DNA of 64,000 nt from Distichodus sexfasciatus. Its lineage: Eukaryota > Chordata > Actinopteri > Characiformes > Distichodontidae. Where the stretch lies: NCBI GenBank assembly GCA_032718565.1, contig JAVGVS010000011.1, forward strand, positions 5,590,869-5,654,868. The letters run 5' to 3'. Shown in pieces: positions 11,308-21,094 of the stretch. The notes below the pieces were generated by a model. It was not told where the DNA came from, made no database searches, and saw only the letters and a list, made by a program, of their open reading frames with translations. The position numbers and the translations under genes are program-made. How positions within the stretch are numbered: position 1 is the first letter of the stretch; each line of letters begins with the position of its first letter.

Positions 11308-11631
11308 GGGCGGCACGGTGGCACAGCCTCACAGCGAGAAGGTCCTGGGTTCGAGCCCCGGGTTGGCCTTGGGGTCTTTCTGTGTGGAGTTCCCGTGTTT
11401 GCGTGGGTTTCCTCTGGGTGTGCCGGTTTCCTCCCACAGTCCAAACTGTAGGTTAATTGGTGACTCTAAATTTTCCCCTGTAGGGTGTGAATGTGTGGGT
11501 ATGTGTGCCCTGTGGTGTGTTGGCGCCTGCCCAGGGTTGTTTCCCACCTTGCGCCTATACACTCCTAGGATAGGCTCCGGTCCCCCCGCGAGCTCAGTTG
11601 GGATTCAGCGGTTCAGATAATGAATGAATGA
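11308..11631 (+). repeat. V-SINE copy 3 with 13-bp target-site duplication
   Basis: This V-SINE begins GGGCGGCACGGTGGCACAG, lacks some 20 bp of the usual head, has the B-box GGGTTCGAGCCCC, and ends GGTTCAGATAATGAATGAAT. It is flanked by perfect 13-bp copies of ATATTACTTTTAA (11295-11307 and 11632-11644), the signature of LINE-mediated SINE integration. The right copy of this duplication overlaps the left duplication of the adjacent hAT element. Confidence 0.9.
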
Positions 11632-11645
11632 ATATTACTTTTAAC

Positions 11646-12312
11646 TAGGGGTGGGAATTTAACGCGTTAATTGCGGTTAATTAATTTGAAAAAAAAAAGT
11701 GTTAAAAAAAATAACGCATTTAATCACACTTTGCATTCCAAGCAAAGGAGAACTTTTGTCAGTGCACTATTTCCTGGTACACCGATTACACTGATGCACA
11801 CATCAGAGCTGCAAAAATGGAAGAATCGGAGGAAAGCGCATTGCTAGGACTGATCGGAGGCAAATTTCATTTCAAAAGACTACCCGACGGAAGCCTTGAT
11901 AAAAGCGTGGTTTTGTGCAAACTGTGCAAAAAGGAGTTTGCATACCACCGAAGCACTTCAACCGTACGGTACCATCTAAATGCAAAACATGTTGCAGCGA
12001 GCACAGAAACTGTGGGAGCTGTTAGCGCTAGCAGTCCCAGTTCGAGTACCAACAAAAGGTGTCGGCAGGTGTCTGTTTTGAATTGAAATGCAGTTTAAAT
12101 GCTTTTGTCAGAAATGAAAAGAGCTTGAGTTTACAATATTCGTGTCCATGTCTATTATTTGATTCTGTCGCCCACTAAAACCCTTTTAAATTAAAAAAAC
12201 ATTTGCGCTTTGGGGCAAATTTTCTTGTGCGATTAAATGCAATTAATCAAGATTAATTAATTACAAAGCCTCTAATTAATTAGATTAATTTTTAAATCGA
12301 GTACCACCCTTA
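11646..12312 (+). mobile_element. Internally deleted hAT transposon (667 bp) with 8-bp TSD
   Basis: The ends are imperfect inverted repeats: TAGGGGTGGGAATTT on the left, and on the right, read inward on the other strand, TAAGGGTGGTACTCGATTT. Perfect 8-bp duplications CTTTTAAC flank it at 11638-11645 and 12313-12320, the size made by hAT transposases. Subterminal regions are rich in TTAATTAAT-like words. Inside, only the DNA-binding BED domain survives; the catalytic domain is absent, so it could move only with help from a full-length relative. Confidence 0.9.
11817..12086 (+). pseudogene. BED zinc finger remnant of a hAT transposase (89 aa)
   Basis: The open frame starts at an ATG and encodes 89 residues, of which residues 10-60 form a BED-type zinc finger: C34-x2-C37, then H53-x4-H58, preceded by the usual GKF..K and DKS.V.CKLC words and followed by a serine-rich spacer. 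This is the N-terminal DNA-binding module of ZBED1-like hAT transposases. The RNase-H-like catalytic core and dimerisation domain are gone. A full-length hAT transposase of this kind is about 600-700 aa. The finger itself is intact, so the short protein could in principle bind element ends, but expression is not shown. Confidence 0.8.
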
Positions 12313-12320
12313 CTTTTAAC

Positions 12321-12740
12321 ATCATGTTTCACATTTTTTATTAATTGGCTACAGCATAAGTATTAAGTATTACTGGATGAAGATACTTATGCGCCGTGGC
12401 TTGAAAAGTAGCTACGGCTATATCACAAGAGTAGCTTGGCTGTAACTTTGCCACTTTTAATCATACATGGCTTGTAGCTTGATAAGATACTGTTTAAAAG
12501 TAGCTGTATGTGGTTGTCAAAATGGGTAAGCCGTTACCTATCAGTTCAGTATCACTGGCAATGTTGTTTCACCAGACACAAGTGGTCTCCTCCGATGAAA
12601 AATAATGAAATGACTTTCGGTGTCTAAAATGTCGTGAAACAGCAACATCAGTCACAATGGATGGATTTTACTCGATTTTATTCAATTATATTTTATTCAA
12701 TTATATTCTTACAGTATAAGTAGTTTGTAGTCACCATATG
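12321..12740. repeat. Decayed dispersed repeat of the GTAGCTAAGCTAC type, and short tandem
   Basis: 12370-12530 carries repeated words such as AAAAGTAGCTACGG, AGAGTAGCTTGGCTG and TTTAAAAGTAGCTG, resembling the longer repeats at 56600 and 60135. At about 12676-12713 a 17-bp unit based on TTTTATTCAATTATA is tandemly doubled. A 5-bp ATATG at 12736-12740 is the left target duplication of the LTR that follows. Confidence 0.45.
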
Positions 12741-13175
12741 TGTGCATTGTCTGAGACCTATTTTCGGGGAGCCTCTCATCTTTGCTCCTCTGTTCCCCAG
12801 TTGTCCCTGATACATTCCTAACCTAACCAGTCCCTTGCCCTTATATCCAGTCCCCACAAATCTATATATCCTGTCACCTTTAATCCACATATTACTAGGT
12901 GCAACTTTGCTTCTTACCTTTCCCCCAGTAACGAATATCTTAACAAGACCCTTGTGTCTCCAATGGGTGTCCTTGAGGCCCCGGAGGAGTAGATAAAAAG
13001 GCTCAATCTTGGGTGCGAGGTAGAGAGAGTTTGGACACACAGAGAGAAACACTGACCGGTCTAATGAACATCTTGTAAGAACATTGTTACTCTTTTCTGT
13101 AAATAAAGCTTTTAAAACGTAAAGAACTCTCCGCCTCATCACTGGCCCTTCATTCTCAAACCTGAGAATCCAACA
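12741..13175 (+). mobile_element. Solo LTR of a retrovirus-like element (435 bp)
   Basis: The segment begins TGTGCATTGTC and ends GAATCCAACA, giving the TG...CA ends of an LTR, and is flanked by perfect 5-bp duplications ATATG (12736-12740 and 13176-13180). Inside, in LTR order on the plus strand, are a TATA-like GATAAAAAGG (12992-13001) and a poly(A) signal AATAAA (13102-13107), about 70 bp from the end. No internal gag/pol sequence is present, so this is a solo LTR left by recombination between the two LTRs. Whether the source was an endogenous retrovirus or a Ty3/gypsy-type element cannot be told from the LTR. A long reverse-strand open frame across it (12693-13142) is a chance product. 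Confidence 0.85.
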
Positions 13176-13180
13176 ATATG

Positions 13181-14349
13181 AAACATGCTGATCTACTGAG
13201 CAGTGTCTCAGCTAAGATGTTGTCGGTCAATTCAGGTAAAACCTACACTGCCCTTTTTGTAAACAACATTTTTGTTTGCTACGAATGTTAATTTTTGGTT
13301 TTGGTAAATAGCTTAACGTCTGCTGTACTCAGAATGTGATGCTGTTGGCTTAAAAGGTGTATGGCCACATCTGCTCAGCTTATTACCAACCCACGCGAGG
13401 AATGACGATTTGAATCTGTTTAAGCGAGCAAGCCAAAATCCTTGCTAACATTTGCTTTTGGCAGAGAGGCACCTGGCACAAAGACGGTTCGTTAGGTCAT
13501 TTAGACTACACTTCACCAGCTGATCCAACCGAACTGGACTGTAGCAGCTGAGTTAAACTAATAAGTAGATATTGGCAGGCCCTGTGCTGGCAGCGCTGAA
13601 GTCAAATTGTGTTACATTTACCCAAGTTGTGTCAGCTGTACATTGTTTTTTCCAGAATCCTCCCGAATGTTTATTCTGTGATGAAGATCTTAAGTGGAGC
13701 CTACATGAGTTCAGTTGGAGGTCGGCACAGGTATCCTTGAGAAACTTTACTATGGTGCAGTGGAGCAGGGATTGAGAGAACGAGAGAGAAAAAGAGAGAG
13801 AAATTACATTTCCACATCATTGATCTATCGGGCCAGGTTTTGTTGAGGTGTGAGGATCTGAAGCTGTTTTTGGTCTATTGGGAATCTCTGGGGTGCAGAA
13901 AGCAATGGGGTATCTTCGCTTCATCTCTCTCTCTCTCTTTCGATTGATTTCCTCCTGGTAGGCCTACTAAATGTGCCACTCTTGTGGACACAAATTGTAG
14001 ATCAGAAATTTCCATCTGAATGGGTCTCGCATGCTGAGTGCATTCCTCCATTCCATTCAATGTGCCTGATGCTGCAACTTGTCAAAATTTTGATTCGTTC
14101 CTTCTCTTTCTGGATAGATCAGGATAGTTAAATGGACATTCATTTTTTATGTTTTCATGCCTTTGCTTTACATCAGGACTCAACGTGGTACTGATGAATT
14201 TCAAAATAATTATTTTCTTCTAAAACCCATGGACTTCCCTAAAATGTCTTCAACAACTCAACCCCTCAATTTTTTATCCCAGATTTTTTCTCTTCTTAAG
14301 AGACTGATCAGTCACACCAAAAACACCAAAAACATTGTTATGAAACATT
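13181..14349. other. Unassigned sequence
   Basis: No gene or recognised repeat. Contains short GA- and CT-rich runs near 13780 and 13925. Open frames here lack known domains. Confidence 0.4.
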
Positions 14350-14525
14350 GGGCCTCATTCACCGGCCGTTCTTAAGAAGAAATCTGTTCTGAAAATCCAC
14401 AACGACTCTGACATTCATCAATGTTTTCTTATTTCAAATGTGTTCCTAAGTAAGAACAGAATCTACAGCTGCAGAAGAGAACTCACAATTTTTTACATGC
14501 ATGTTTGTGCAAAACATTAGGTTAT
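14350..14525. repeat. Probable MITE end or fragment (GGGCCTCATTCA type)
   Basis: Contains GGGCCTCATTCACC followed by CGTTCTTAAGAAGAAATCTG and later TTCCTAAGTAAGAACAG, a composition I recall from abundant fish DNA-transposon-derived repeats. No second terminus or target duplication was found, so the class is uncertain. Confidence 0.35.
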
Positions 14526-14640
14526 TAGGTTATCAATTCTACAGTTGTATAATATTATCTAGATTTATATACAGTATTATAGATAATCTCTATAGTATAA
14601 TGTCCATACTTTTTAAAGAAAAAATGTAAGTAAAATTATT

Positions 14641-14948
14641 TATTCATTCATTCATTCATTCATTATCTGAACCGGGGTCGCGGGGGGACCGGAGCCCATC
14701 CCGGGAACTTATGGGCGCAAGGTGGGGAACAGCCCTGGGCAGGCGCCAACACACCTCAGGGCACATACACTCACATTCACACCTTAGTGGGCCAATTTTA
14801 GAGTCTCCAATTAACCTATAGTGCATACCTTTGGACGGTGGGAGGAAACCGGAGCACCCGGAGGAAACAGGGAGAGAGCATGCAAACTCCACAAAGAAAG
14901 ACCCTACGTCCTCGGGGTTCGAACCCAGGACCTTCTTGCTGTGAGGCT
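14641..14948 (-). repeat. V-SINE copy 4, reverse-oriented
   Basis: Reads in reverse: the (TTCA)n tail and ATTATCTGAACCGGGG come first, then CAGGCGCCAACACACC, GAGTCTCCAATTAACCTATA, GGTGGGAGGAAACCGGAG, and the B-box GTTCGAACCCAGGACC with CTTCTTGCTGTGAGG last. Confidence 0.85.
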
Positions 14949-16084
14949 TGTTTTACATCGAAAAGTCACAGAAAATCTTATGTGTCCAATTGCAAACTCA
15001 ACCTAATGGGGACTTTAAAGTGAAAGTAGTTTTCCTTTTTTGCAATATAAACACTTCAGCATCCATTTATGGTTTTTCCCGTAAATATGTTTTGTTGGTA
15101 TGAATGAGAGAAGGAAGCAGATGAATGATGAATGAGAAGAATGTTGGCATGTTGTCTTTAATATGGCAGATACACATCTTTCATACAGGCCAGGGAGAAG
15201 AAAACTTACTGGTGTTAACAAAAATAAACCATAATAATTAAATAACTTCAGAAAACAAGTCAAAACATGGGGGTGAGTAGAATACTCAAGACAACCAGAA
15301 AACACAACCCCAAAGCTGAGGAAGTTAGGATGGGTCATATGAGATTTTAAAAAATAAATAAATTTTTGGCTATTGCTTTAGAGTATACATACATAACACA
15401 CTTGCGCGTTAAAGCAGAACGCAGGCAGTCACAGTTCTGGATGTGCTGCAGTTGTGTCCTTGAGCAAGAGGTTCTAATCTCATTTTCTCCAGTTCAAATA
15501 TTAAGCTGCAAACCTTGGACTAGTGATTTTACACCCGCCTCCCTTGTGAAAAGACGGTTTCAAATTATGAAGCCTGGCTTAGACATCATAATCAAACTCC
15601 CCTAACACTTCAACTTTAAAACCTTAATTCTCAGGCTGTGTGGACTTAGATGTTGCTTGGCCTCAAAACTCTCTCAATAACACGACCTCTGGTCTGCTTG
15701 ACGGCTTATTAGCGCCATTTGTTTCAATAGATCGATACAAAATAAAGAAATAAAATGTTTTAAACCTGCCAGTATGAATGCTCAGAGGAGCTGCTGAAAA
15801 CAGAGCGAAACGAGTGAGAAACTGAAGTATGAAAGTAAAAATGAGTTTTCAAATGTTTAAAATGTGGGCATGATAAAACATCTGAATTGCCATCCACAGG
15901 GAAGGACAGTGTATTGTGGATGGAATATATTAAAAACAAAAATGGATGTGTTTTCTGTTTTTCCATTTTCTGTTTGAGTGTAAAAAGGCAAATTGGAAAA
16001 TGAGTCATGAGTAGTTTTGTTTTATTTTGGTTTTGAAAATGTATATTTTTAAAAATATATATATGTTTTGGAGTTTTGGTTCTC
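14949..16084. other. Unassigned sequence
   Basis: AT-rich, with no recognised gene, RNA or repeat family. Confidence 0.4.
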
Positions 16085-16258
16085 ATTTCATTTATAGCAT
16101 TTAGTAGACACTCTTATTCACAGTGACTTTCATTACCAAATTTCAGGGACAATTTCCTTGAGATCAGTTTAAGTTAAAGGGGTCTCGCTCAGGGACCCAG
16201 TGTTGGTAGTGCTGGATGTAGGATTCAAACTCACAACCTCTTGGGCCTAGATTTTTTA
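16085..16258 (-). repeat. SINE family C, reverse-oriented copy
   Basis: Reads tail first (ATAGCATTTAGTAGACACTC, then TTCACAGTGACTTTCATTAC), then GGTCTCGCTCAGGGACCC and the inverted B-box GGATTCAAACTCACAACC. The order matches fish SINEs whose tail is AGCGTCTGCTAAATG on the coding strand. Confidence 0.65.
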
Positions 16259-16799
16259 ATGTGAAAAACGAATGAACGAATGAAAAGGTTGTGGTGGCAT
16301 GTTCTGGTTAAGGCTTCATAACTACTACAGGCCACCACAACCTTTCAACTGATCTTCAACACAACCTGATTAGTTTCCTGTCTGTCATTCACCTGCCACT
16401 TAAGACTTACACGCTTCTGTGTTCAGTTATTGCAACAAAAAGGCACATGGCACTTTACATATATACTTTACACGTACATACTACATAAGATGTACAGTTA
16501 CTGTGTATAGGATAAATCTCTATATAGAAAACATACTTTTCTATATAAGTTCATTCTTTAGATTTAATTCCTGTAAGGTTTTTAAACTTAATTTCTATTT
16601 TAATTTACACAGTCCTAGGAATTTAACTACATCCCAGCAAACAAACAACCTCCCCAGGACGTCCCCTAAATGTTCTGTCTGAACATCCATTATATGTAAT
16701 TTCGTGGGGTTTCCATTACATTCCAGGGGCGTTCATAAAGGACCAAATGCAAACGTTATCCGTGGGACCAAAGCGGGAAGTTCCGGAAACGTTTAATTT

Positions 16800-16935
16800 A
16801 TGTTTAATTTTCGTCTTCATCATTTATTACTTGCACTGTTCAGGCTGCTACTCTGTTTTGTATATATTTGTACTTTGTAATTTGTAAATCTATGCATGTG
16901 ACAAATAAAGAATCTTGAATCATGAATCTCTTGAA
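16800..16935 (+). repeat. Probable 3' end of a non-LTR element
   Basis: TGTTTTGTATATATTTGTAC and ATGTGACAAATAAAGAATC are followed by a short CTTGAATC/ATGAATC tandem tail. An AATAAA close to a short tandem tail is how several fish LINE families end. Too short to classify. Confidence 0.35.
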
Positions 16936-17218
16936 TCAGTAGTATGTTTTTAAGAGGACAAGCATCCTTACCTGCTGGGCATGTAAGAACAGAATGAGCA
17001 AAATTCTTTTCTTTTTTTAAAGAATTTGAAGAGTAATTGAAATAATAATCAGGGCAAGACCACGTTAGTTAAGGTTCCGAATGCCGCTTTTGATTAATTG
17101 TCCAGCCATGGTTTCAAGACACAAGCCAAGTTGTGACCTTTTAAGAATAAATCAACCTTTAGTGATCTACTAATGAAAAATTTAGACTTCATTGCTTGTC
17201 CCTTTTGTATCCCTTCAG

Positions 17219-17499
17219 ATTTGGATAAGGATCACCCGAAGAGTGACGGAGGCATGGTCTGGAGGATGACGGGCGGCCTCTTCAGCCTCACCAGAGGAGC
17301 CGTCGGCGCCACTCTCGGGGGCGTGGCTTGGGTGGGCAGCAAAAGCTTCGAGCTGACCAAAACTGCTGTGACCACCGTGCCAGTAGCTGGGGTTGGACTG
17401 GTGAAGAGCAGCGTATCCATGGTGACGGGAGGGGTCGGAGCGGTGGGGTCAGCGGTGGCTAGCAAAGTTACACCAAAGAAGAAAGACAAGTCAGATTAG
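17219..17499 (+). CDS. tmem263: Transmembrane protein 263, terminal coding exon
   Basis: Encodes the last 92 residues of a protein of about 115 aa, ending in the family's invariant KKKDKSD followed by TAG. A pyrimidine-rich acceptor (CCCTTTTGTATCCCTTCAG) precedes the exon, which opens in phase 1 (two bases of a split codon, then LDKDHP). Family hallmarks follow in order: a hydrophobic segment GGLFSLTRGAVGATLGGVAW, KTAVTTVPVAGVGLVK, and VTGGVGAVGSAV. These glycine-rich segments are the two predicted membrane passes of TMEM263 (C12orf23), a small membrane protein linked to growth-hormone receptor signalling and bone growth; loss causes dwarfism in chickens. The open frame can be extended upstream to an ATG at 17173, but that part is intron. 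The first coding exon was not found in the window. It lies tail to tail with chst1. Confidence 0.93.
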
Positions 17500-19135
17500 G
17501 CTAACGACTCCAGATCCGTTTGCATTGATGTGTCCGTTAGTGTCTGTGCAGGCGAGCGGTCACTCTCTTGGGTTTGAGCGTTTCGAAACAGGGATGTAGG
17601 TCAAGTTCCAAGCAGAAGTTGCCCTTTTGTGCTCAGTGAGAACCAGCTTATTCTTTCCTAAGCCTGTTAGCACTAGAAGAGGAACTCTAAAATGTCTGAC
17701 AGAATCGCACAACAGGGCAACGTCTGCTAACTGCGTCAACTGACAGCGTTGACGAGTGGGTTTCATGTATTTTTTGTTTGTCAGTTAGTTTGTGTTTTCG
17801 TTTTCGTTCGTTTATTCATGTTATGGTCGTGGGACAGGAACGTACATCTGTACACTTCTAAATGAAGTCACATAGATCCTTACCCCTCCTTTAATTAAGG
17901 TGATGAGACGTGAATACGCCTGAAATTGGATCGGCCAGTTCACCCGTGAGGAAAAGTATTACTTACTCTAGTCATTACAGCAGAATAACACCTTTTGACT
18001 GATTCCCAAAGCTGTTATAATGTCTTCGCTCCAACAATTTCAGAGCCTTTTTTTAGCTTAACAAGCTTGATTCATCTCACTGATATTTGATGATCAGGCC
18101 CCTCGTTAGATGAAAAGCATCAGCAGATAGAATATTGTCAGGACTGTCCTTACTGTCGTCACGTTCATGAACAAATGAGATTCCCTTTCTGGATGTTACA
18201 TTTATTTTTACTTCATCAGACTATTTGTGTTATAAAACTATAGAGTATTATGAAAAGTAAATTTGATTCTTTCCACGTTGTTTTAACCGAAAGAACATGC
18301 AAAGGCAATCACACTTCCATCCAATGCTGTCATTCGTCATTGATTCTTTATATTTACTCTCACTGAACTTGAAAAAATGCCTTTCCTGGAGAGTTATTCA
18401 TTCATTTATTATACATTTTTCTTAGTCTTTCTTTAAGGAACTGGCCTCTACAATTTATGCCAAAGGGCAAGCAAGGTACTCTACTAAACAGGATTTCTCA
18501 GTTAGCCAGGTAACTAAAGAGCAGAGCTAATGCATGTACCTGCTGGGCATAAACTGATAAGTCATCTGTGAAATGCTGAGAGGTGATAGATGTGGGATCT
18601 AATCGGTTTAGGTGTATATTCATGTGCCTCCATTTATCATGAAGGTTCAGAGAACTTCACCATAGTGTTTGGCAGAACTCTAAGTCCACCACCATCGTAT
18701 TGTTCCCTTCATCTTAAAAGCTGTTTACATCTCATAGAGGTTTGAATTGTTACACTAGACGATGTGCATGTTAGTTGTATTTGGATGTTTTTCATTTTCA
18801 TTTATTTTCCTGTCATTGCTACCATTTATTTAACTGAATTTTTTATTATTATTATTCAGACAATTTCCTAGCTTGGCATGGTATCCTTCAGTACTGCTGC
18901 GTTGCATGCTTCCGGCTGAGCTGTAGTTTCCTTCATGCAGTGTGCTGTTGAATTCTCTTATGTCTCACTTTTTTCCACCTTCATGAGTTTGGTGAGTGAC
19001 CTGTTGTCTTGGAGATTCTTAATATAAACTGGACTTTGGGGGGGAAAGTAGATTTTTGTCTATTATAGAACTATTTTTGCTAAATTGATGCTGTATTCTA
19101 CAATTAAAGCAGTTCTGTATTTTACTATTGTGTCA
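17500..19135 (+). other. tmem263: tmem263 3' UTR
   Basis: No stop-to-poly(A) interruption or splice acceptor is apparent after the TAG. The first convincing poly(A) signal is ATTAAA at 19103-19108, followed by T/GT-rich sequence (TTGTGTCAGTTGTTTTTTG), so the 3' UTR is probably about 1.6 kb. The end position is inferred. Confidence 0.6.
19103..19108 (+). terminator. tmem263: Poly(A) signal ATTAAA for tmem263
   Basis: A common variant hexamer about 20-30 bp before a GT-rich region, in the right orientation and with no later plus-strand candidate before the chst1 transcript. Confidence 0.55.
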
Positions 19136-19420
19136 GTTGTTTTTTGTGTAAACACAACATTAACTAGTATACACAATTATATGTTATTTCATTTTTAATG
19201 CATTGTGAAATGCTCGGGTCACGTGTTTGGTAAAGAGTTTCATATTTACACTGACTTGTTAAAAAAGTTTACCCCAAAGTACCCCAAACATGCAGTACCA
19301 CCATACAAAAGTACAATTCTGGCATTCCTGATGGCATTTCATAATATGTTTAAACCAAATGATTATTTAGAATAGAGCTTTAAACTTGCCTTCAGCACTG
19401 TTCAAATAGAGAAATACACA
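19136..19420. other. Convergent intergenic spacer between tmem263 and chst1
   Basis: About 300 bp between the inferred transcript ends of two convergent genes. Alternative poly(A) use on either side could make the transcripts overlap. Confidence 0.5.
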
Positions 19421-19768
19421 ATGATGATGTCAACATTCACAAGTTTATTGCATGTTCAAACCACAGTTCAGTGTAGGTGTATCCGTGGTTTTTGGGAATT
19501 CGTTTTCCACCCCTTATTTTTACCTTTTTTAAGGAATGGCCAAGAGTCATATTACATTGATGGAGCTTGTTACTAAGCGTAACTGCTGATTTTCCTTTCA
19601 CCTCGACTATTTTGGTTTGGTTCATTGTGCTGTTCATAGAGTTCGACTTGCAAGCGAGTTTCCAAGCTTTACAGTAGTTCATAGTGCAAATGTGTTGAGA
19701 ATTAGTCAGATTAAGGCAACTGTAAGAAACATAGAAAAATAGTTGTGCATGTCTGCAATTTCTTTAAG
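19421..19768 (-). other. chst1: chst1 3' UTR
   Basis: On the minus strand the chst1 stop is followed by about 320 bp before a canonical AATAAA (plus-strand TTTATT at 19443-19448). The 81-codon minus-strand frame here (19437-19682) has no similarity I recognise and is taken as UTR. Confidence 0.6.
19443..19448 (-). terminator. chst1: Poly(A) signal AATAAA for chst1
   Basis: First canonical hexamer downstream of the chst1 stop codon on the minus strand; cleavage would be expected near 19420-19430. Confidence 0.6.
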
Positions 19769-21034
19769 TTACAAAAAATGTACCAAAGTTTTGTCCTCGA
19801 TGACGGAGACGGACATGTTTCGGAGCTCTTCGGGTGAGTTCACAGCTTTGTAACCCAATTCCTCTAAAACCTGCTGGCATACCGTCTGTGTGTAATCCAC
19901 GATATCGTAAGACAGTTTCAGCCTCCAGCTCTCGGCATTGGCGGCCGAGTCCCTGACTGTGCCATACTTATGCTTTGCCGACACCTCATTGCTGCCCCTG
20001 GTGTTGTTCCGGATCCAGTCTTCCACGCTTTTCTCCATGGAAAGGCCCAGGTACTCGTAAATCTCTCGGGTCTTGTCTAGCGGGTTACGGGCCAAGTCCT
20101 CGTACCTCACCAGCATGTACTTGCCTCGTAGCCAGGCGGGGCGAGCGGAGGCAGTTGAGATGGATCTAAGGATGTCCTCGCACACTGTCGTCAGCTGGCT
20201 CAGGTCCAGGTTGTAAGGTTTGCGTCCTGTGGCCCTCCAAATCCTCCAGAGGCGGTAGGTGTCACGGAAGGTCTCGATGCGAGAGGAGAGAATGCCCCGC
20301 GGGTCCCTCACCAGCTGAATGACTTTGAGGTTCAGCCGAGGGTCTTCCACCAGCGCTCTCAGGTCGCCGATTTCTGGGATGCGCACCGTCTTAATGGCTA
20401 TGTGGTTCCTCTCCCGACATGACTCGGCGGCGAGAGTCAGATTGAGGGAAGGGCACTTACGGATGCAGTCGCCCTCTTCAATGTACGGCTCGTTGGGAGC
20501 AAAGGCGTCGCACACTGGTGCAGAGCAGAGGGCTTTGCTGGCCCCTCGGCGGAAGAGCTTGTCTGTGGTGTGGTTGGCGGCTTGTGGCTTGATGTAGCTC
20601 TCGAGAAAATAGAGGTCGCAGTTGTACAAGCTGCGCAGGAGGTCGCGACTGGCCCCGAGCATCACCCTGCGGTCCGCTGAATTCCGGCTGTGGGTCAGGT
20701 GGGGGAGGAGGGTGGTCTGAATGTGGTACAGTGGCTCAAACAAATAGAACACATCTGAGTGCTGGTTAAAGAGCTGACCCACGAAAGACGAGCCGCTGCG
20801 TGTGGTAGCCAGAATGAGAATGTGAGTCTTCCTGGAGGCATTTGAGTACGAGTAATAGGGGAGCTCGTCACACAAGCGGTCCAAGGGCTCTCCTTCTTGC
20901 CCCGTGCCGCAGTTCAGAGGGTTCGGCACGGAGCACATCTGGAAGGTTTTGCCCGTGAACGTCCTGATTGCTGTGTACTGGATGGCGATTGACGCCAAGC
21001 CTAGCAGAACCACGGACTTCCAAGAACATTGCAT
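19769..21034 (-). CDS. chst1: Carbohydrate sulfotransferase 1 (keratan sulfate Gal-6-sulfotransferase)
   Basis: A complete intronless coding sequence of 421 aa, close to the usual length (human CHST1 is 411). CHST1 is a type II Golgi membrane enzyme that moves sulfate from PAPS to the 6-position of galactose in keratan sulfate and related sialylated glycans. The protein shows a short cytosolic MQCSWK, a signal-anchor at about residues 7-23, a variable stem (about 30-68), the 5'-phosphosulfate-binding loop ATTRSGSSF (76-84), the 3'-phosphate-binding segment VRDPRGILSSR (242-252), and sequons at N65, N154, N198, N343 and N406. The N-terminus and the ETFRDTYRLWR and YMLVRYEDLARNP blocks match CHST1 rather than CHST2-7. 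A single coding exon is typical. The start is the first ATG after a splice acceptor in the 5' UTR. Teleosts can carry two chst1 copies, and fish also have the related chst16; the match favours chst1, but a or b is not decided. Confidence 0.96.
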   Translation of the reverse strand: MQCSWKSVVLLGLASIAIQYTAIRTFTGKTFQMCSVPNPLNCGTGQEGEPLDRLCDELPYYSYSNASRKTHILILATTRSGSSFVGQLFNQHSDVFYLFEPLYHIQTTLLPHLTHSRNSADRRVMLGASRDLLRSLYNCDLYFLESYIKPQAANHTTDKLFRRGASKALCSAPVCDAFAPNEPYIEEGDCIRKCPSLNLTLAAESCRERNHIAIKTVRIPEIGDLRALVEDPRLNLKVIQLVRDPRGILSSRIETFRDTYRLWRIWRATGRKPYNLDLSQLTTVCEDILRSISTASARPAWLRGKYMLVRYEDLARNPLDKTREIYEYLGLSMEKSVEDWIRNNTRGSNEVSAKHKYGTVRDSAANAESWRLKLSYDIVDYTQTVCQQVLEELGYKAVNSPEELRNMSVSVIEDKTLVHFL

Positions 21035-21094
21035 GGCTGAGTAACTTCATTTAGATGGTGCGGAATGGTATGATGCCCATCAGCAAATGGACAG
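21035..21094 (-). other. chst1: chst1 5' UTR in the coding exon, with splice acceptor
   Basis: On the minus strand, a tract reading GTGTTTCTCTCAG is followed by CTGTCCATTTGCTG and, about 60 bases on, the start codon. A leader intron directly before the coding exon fits the known CHST1 gene structure. The boundary (base 21094) is inferred from the acceptor. Confidence 0.6.

Noticed and set aside
12693..13142. 149-codon minus-strand open frame
   Set aside because: It covers a solo LTR in the direction opposite to its TATA and poly(A) signals and has no recognisable domain.
17173..17218. Upstream extension of the tmem263 frame to an ATG
   Set aside because: It is the pyrimidine tract and acceptor of the preceding intron; the family sequence only begins at the AG boundary.
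19975..20597. Plus-strand open frames opposite chst1
   Set aside because: They are shadows of the GC-rich chst1 coding sequence on the other strand.
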